Part shown: positions 60,872 through 64,000 of the stretch, one piece after another | Layout of the letters: each line of letters opens with the position of its first letter | How positions within the stretch are numbered: position 1 is the first letter of the stretch | Assembly: GCF_900096975.1 (NCBI RefSeq) | Contig: NZ_FMYQ01000019.1 | Span: 1 to 64,000, forward strand | Reading direction: 5' to 3' | Origin: Paraburkholderia lycopersici | GTDB taxonomy: Bacteria > Pseudomonadota > Gammaproteobacteria > Burkholderiales > Burkholderiaceae | DNA: 64,000 nucleotides | Notes under the pieces: generated by a model | Told to the model about the DNA's origin: nothing | What the model saw: the letters and a program-made list of their open reading frames with translations, nothing else | The model's database searches: none | Position numbers and translations under genes: made by a program

Positions 60872-62033
60872 GCGCGCAGCCGCAACAGACGGCGCGCGCA
60901 TGAAAACCCTCACCGACCTCACCGCCATGATTCTTCCGTACCGACTCGAAGCCCGCACGACGCCGTCGCGCACGGTGCGCATCGCCGTGCCGCTCATTGC
61001 GGCGCTGCTGACGCTCGCCATCGGCTTCCTGATCTTCGGCCTCGTGGGCCGCGATCCCGTGCAGGCGATGTACGCGTTCTTCGTCGAGCCGCTTTCGAGC
61101 ATCAACGGCTGGTCCGAACTGTTGCTCAAGGCCTCGCCGCTGTGCCTGATCGCGCTGGGCCTCGCGGCCGGCTATCGTGCCAATGTGTGGAATATCGGCG
61201 CGGAAGGGCAGATGGTACTGGGCGGCATTGCGGCGAGCGGCGTCGCGATCTGTTTCGACCAGTCGACGGGGTGGTGGATCCTGTTTCTGATGATGCTCGC
61301 GGGCGTGCTGGGCGGCATGGCCTGGGCGGCGATTCCCGCGTGGCTCAAGAGCCGCTTCAACACCAACGAGATCCTCACGAGCCTGATGCTCACCTATGTC
61401 GCCACGCAACTGCTGATCTGGCTCGTGAGCGGCCCGTGGCGCGATCCGAACGGCATGAATTTCCCGCTCTCGGAAATGTTCAGCGGCGACGCGCTCTATC
61501 CGACCTTCGGCGGCGACTGGCGCATCCACTGGCTGCGCGGCACGCGCCTGAATGCCTCGATCTTCCTCACGCTCGCGGCCATTCCGCTCATGTGGCTCTT
61601 CATGCGCCGCAGCTTCGCGGGCTACCGCATGAGCGTGGGCGGGCTCGCGCCGCTCGCCGCGCGCTATGCGGGCTTCTCGGAGAAAAAGACGATCTGGACT
61701 TCGCTGCTGCTCTCGGGCGGCCTCGCGGGGCTCGCGGGCATGGGCGAGATCGCCGGCCCGATCGGCCAGTTGCAGGCGACGTGGTCGCCGGGCTATGGCT
61801 TCACGGCGATCATCGTCGTGTTCGTCGGGCGTTTGCATCCGGTCGGCATCGTGCTTGCGAGCCTCCTGATGGCGCTCCTTTATCTGGGCGGCGAAGCCGT
61901 GCAAACCTCGCTGCAGTTGCCGCAAGCACTTTCGGGCGTGTTCCAGGGCTTGCTGCTCTTCTGCCTGCTCGGCGCGGACCTTTTCGTGAACTATCGCGTG
62001 CGCCGCCGCCAGCCTCTCACAGCGGCGAACTGA
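60864..62033 (+). CDS. Nucleoside/purine ABC permease 1
   Basis: The 389-residue membrane protein has about ten helices and BMP-family permease motifs: GYRANVWNIGAEGQMVLGGI and RFNTNEILTSLMLTYVA. It forms the channel with the second permease. ATG 60864 overlaps the ATPase stop; ATG 60900 (MKTLTDL) is an alternative that better fits usual family starts. Coupled translation with the ATPase is likely. Confidence 0.9.
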   Translation: MPERAAATDGARMKTLTDLTAMILPYRLEARTTPSRTVRIAVPLIAALLTLAIGFLIFGLVGRDPVQAMYAFFVEPLSSINGWSELLLKASPLCLIALGLAAGYRANVWNIGAEGQMVLGGIAASGVAICFDQSTGWWILFLMMLAGVLGGMAWAAIPAWLKSRFNTNEILTSLMLTYVATQLLIWLVSGPWRDPNGMNFPLSEMFSGDALYPTFGGDWRIHWLRGTRLNASIFLTLAAIPLMWLFMRRSFAGYRMSVGGLAPLAARYAGFSEKKTIWTSLLLSGGLAGLAGMGEIAGPIGQLQATWSPGYGFTAIIVVFVGRLHPVGIVLASLLMALLYLGGEAVQTSLQLPQALSGVFQGLLLFCLLGADLFVNYRVRRRQPLTAAN

Positions 62034-62079
62034 TCGACGAGACCTCCAGAAAAAACGCATCCGGAACAGGCCACATCAC

Positions 62080-63009
62080 ATGGATATCCAGCAAGCCAGT
62101 TCGCTCGCATCGAGCGCCGTCACCGCCGCCATTCCGCTCATGTTCGCGGGCGTGGGCGAACTCGTCACCGAAAAGTCGGGCGTGCTCAATCTCGGCGTGG
62201 AAGGGATGATGCTGATGGGCGCCGTGACCGGCTACGCCGTCACGGCGATCACGGGCAGTCCGTGGCTCGGCCTGGTCGCGGGCATGGCGGCGGGCGTCGC
62301 CATGTCGCTGCTGTTCGGTTTTCTCGTGCTCACGATGCTCGCCAACCAGGTCGCCACGGGACTCTCGCTCACGATCTTCGGCGTCGGGCTTTCGGCATAC
62401 GTGGGCAAGCCGTATACCTCCGCCGCCACGTCGGCGACCATCGCAGCCTGGCCGATTCCGGGACTGTCGCAACTGCCCGTGGTCGGTCAGGCGTTCTTCA
62501 GCCTGACGCCTGTCGATTATCTCGCGTTCGTCATGTTCGCCGTGGTCGGCTGGTTCCTCTATCGCACGCGCGCCGGGCTCGTGTTGCGCTCGGTGGGCGA
62601 GTCGCCCCAGGTCGCGCATTCGGTGGGCTTTCCCGTGATCGGCGTGCGCTACGGCGCGACGGCCTTCGGCGGCGCGATGGCCGGCCTCGCGGGCAGCTAC
62701 TACTCGGTCGTGCAACTGCATTTGTGGCAGGAGCAGATCACGGCGGGGCGCGGCTGGATCGCGCTCGCGCTGGTGGTGTTCGCGACGTGGCGTCCCGGGC
62801 GCCTGTTGATCGGCGCGCTGCTGTTCGGCGCGGTCACGGGCGCGCAGTTCTACGCGCAGGCCGTGGGCGTGCCCGTGCCCACGCAGTTCCTCGCCATGCT
62901 GCCCTACGTCGCGACGATCGTCGTGCTCGTGCTCATCTCGCGCAACCCGAACACGATACGCCTGAACGCGCCGGCTTCGCTCGGCAAAACTTTCTTTGGT
63001 GCCGCATAG
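62080..63009 (+). CDS. Nucleoside/purine ABC permease 2
   Basis: The 309-residue membrane protein is the second permease of the importer. The family motif [20 protein letters not shown] lies near the N-terminus, and [17 protein letters not shown] in the middle is typical of BMP-type systems. It lies 46 bases after permease 1. Confidence 0.9.
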   Translation: MDIQQASSLASSAVTAAIPLMFAGVGELVTEKSGVLNLGVEGMMLMGAVTGYAVTAITGSPWLGLVAGMAAGVAMSLLFGFLVLTMLANQVATGLSLTIFGVGLSAYVGKPYTSAATSATIAAWPIPGLSQLPVVGQAFFSLTPVDYLAFVMFAVVGWFLYRTRAGLVLRSVGESPQVAHSVGFPVIGVRYGATAFGGAMAGLAGSYYSVVQLHLWQEQITAGRGWIALALVVFATWRPGRLLIGALLFGAVTGAQFYAQAVGVPVPTQFLAMLPYVATIVVLVLISRNPNTIRLNAPASLGKTFFGAA

Positions 63010-63088
63010 GCGGGGTCAATCAGTACGGAATGCCAAACAATACGCATTGAACGCTCGCAGTCATCTCATCCACGACAGGAGATCCACG

Positions 63089-64000
63089 ATGAAAAAAACC
63101 ATCCTGACCGCCTTTGCCGTCGCCGCGACCTGCGGCACGGCGGCGCTCGCGCCCGCGGCTCAGGCCGCCGACACGCCGGGCGTCGCGTTCGTCTATCTCG
63201 GCAATCCGGGCGATGCCGGCTGGACCTTCGCACACGATCAGGGCTCGAAGGCCGCCGAGCAGAAGTTCGGCAACAAGATCAAGATCACGCGCGTGGAGAA
63301 CGTGCCGGAATCGGCGGACTCGGAACGCGTGTTCCGCGATCTCGCCAGCAAGGGCAACAAGATCATTTTCGGGACGAGCTTCGGTTATCAGGACTTCCAG
63401 CTGAAGGTCGCGAAGGACTTTCCGGATGCCGTGTTCCTGCACGCGACGGGCTACAAGAAGGCGCCGAACTTCGGCACGTATGACGTGCGCATGTATCAGG
63501 GCGCGTACCTGGCCGGCGTCGCCGCGGGCTATGCGACGAAGACCAACACGCTCGGCTTCGTCGCGTCGGTGCCGATTCCCGAGGTCGTGCGCAACATCAA
63601 CGCCTATACGCTCGGCGCGCGCTCGGTGAATCCGAAGGTCCACACCAAGGTCATCTGGATCAATAGCTGGTTCGATCCGGGCAAGGAAAAGCAGGCCGCC
63701 GAAACGCTGATCGGCCAGGGCGCGGACGTGCTGCTGCAAAACACCGATTCGAGCGCCACGCTCGCCACCGCCGAGGAGAAAAAGGTCCACGCGTTCGGCT
63801 GGGATTCGAACATGAAGAAGTTCGGCCCGCACGCGCATCTCGGCTCCGTCGAGGCGAACTGGGGCGTGTACTACGTCGCCGCGATCCAGCAGGTGCTCGA
63901 CGGCAAGTGGAAGAACGACCCTGTGTGGTGGGGCATTCCGCAGAAGGCCGTCGATCTCGGCGACGTGAACACGTCGGAGCTGTCGGCCGATGCGCAGAAG
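63089..64000 (+). CDS. BMP-family purine-binding lipoprotein-like protein (partial)
   Basis: At least 304 residues are visible; the 3' end lies outside the window. A signal peptide (MKKTILTAFAVAATCGTAAL, cut after AQA) precedes the binding domain. The signal has no lipobox in the usual place, so the protein is probably a soluble periplasmic binder. BMP-family landmarks are VYLGNPGDAGWTFAHDQGSK, GKNIIFG-like NKIIFGTSFGYQ, and VIWINSWFDPGKEKQAA. It delivers purines or nucleosides to the importer. AGGAG lies at good distance before the ATG. Confidence 0.9.
   Translation, partial: MKKTILTAFAVAATCGTAALAPAAQAADTPGVAFVYLGNPGDAGWTFAHDQGSKAAEQKFGNKIKITRVENVPESADSERVFRDLASKGNKIIFGTSFGYQDFQLKVAKDFPDAVFLHATGYKKAPNFGTYDVRMYQGAYLAGVAAGYATKTNTLGFVASVPIPEVVRNINAYTLGARSVNPKVHTKVIWINSWFDPGKEKQAAETLIGQGADVLLQNTDSSATLATAEEKKVHAFGWDSNMKKFGPHAHLGSVEANWGVYYVAAIQQVLDGKWKNDPVWWGIPQKAVDLGDVNTSELSADAQK

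Overview
The window reads as beta-proteobacterial DNA, most likely Burkholderia, Paraburkholderia or Caballeronia. The right half has strongly GC-biased codon use and the gene content typical of that group: an aromatic aminotransferase next to an Lrp regulator, DUF1992-tadA-ldcA, and a full urate/allantoin cluster with an NCS1 permease, membrane PuuD and a BMP-type nucleoside ABC importer. The left 29.5 kb differs. It has less extreme codon use, many orphan genes, several toxin-antitoxin pairs and multi-domain immunity proteins, and it looks like a defence island or integrated element. An AlpA-type regulator is present, but no integrase or tRNA lies inside the window.

Layout. 0.3-5.2 kb: orphan genes, a DUF2971 protein, an AlpA-like regulator beside palindromes, and an AbiEi/AbiEii toxin-antitoxin pair with an operator. 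5.5-11.7 kb: a membrane calcineurin-like phosphoesterase, an orphan gene, and a 1258-residue protein that joins a restriction-endonuclease-like nuclease to a STAND NTPase. 11.8-14.0 kb: a decayed metallo-beta-lactamase-fold gene and two orphan genes, one interrupted in its 5' part by an amber codon. 14.2-19.8 kb: a same-strand run of a RelE-type toxin with a HigA-like antitoxin, a small membrane protein, a two-CxxC protein, a HEPN-like protein, a GIY-YIG-like protein and a SIR2-HerA pair. 20.2-29.2 kb: a 2556-residue protein with a DnaG-type primase module (CHC2 zinc finger plus Toprim), a reverse transcriptase with an intact YVDD motif, and a C-terminal nitrilase. It is followed by a protein with a HEPN-like R-x4-H motif and a C-terminal helix-turn-helix. 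This is the most interesting object in the window. RT-nitrilase proteins are known anti-phage systems (DRT type 1), but I know of no DnaG-type primase fused to one.

29.7-37.7 kb: a detoxification or secondary-metabolism block. It has a TetR gene facing an alpha/beta-hydrolase fused to a carboxymuconolactone-decarboxylase-like domain, and a LysR gene facing an SDR, an exported hydrolase and an MFS exporter. Both SDRs in the block lack the catalytic tyrosine. 37.9-40.9 kb: a sugar ABC importer in the order ATPase, permease, binding protein. 41.1-46.8 kb: Lrp, amino-acid permease, aromatic aminotransferase, DUF1992, tadA and ldcA.

47.1-58.0 kb: purine ring degradation. A GntR regulator with a palindromic operator precedes an NCS1 permease, an allantoin-racemase-like enzyme, PuuE, UraD, Alc and AllA. 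PuuD and HIU hydrolase are on the other strand, followed by an 8-oxoguanine deaminase. Together these convert urate (and 8-oxoguanine, via urate) to glyoxylate and urea. 58.0-64.0 kb: a LysR regulator facing a BMP-family nucleoside/purine ABC importer (double ATPase, two permeases, binding protein cut by the window end), which probably supplies the pathway.
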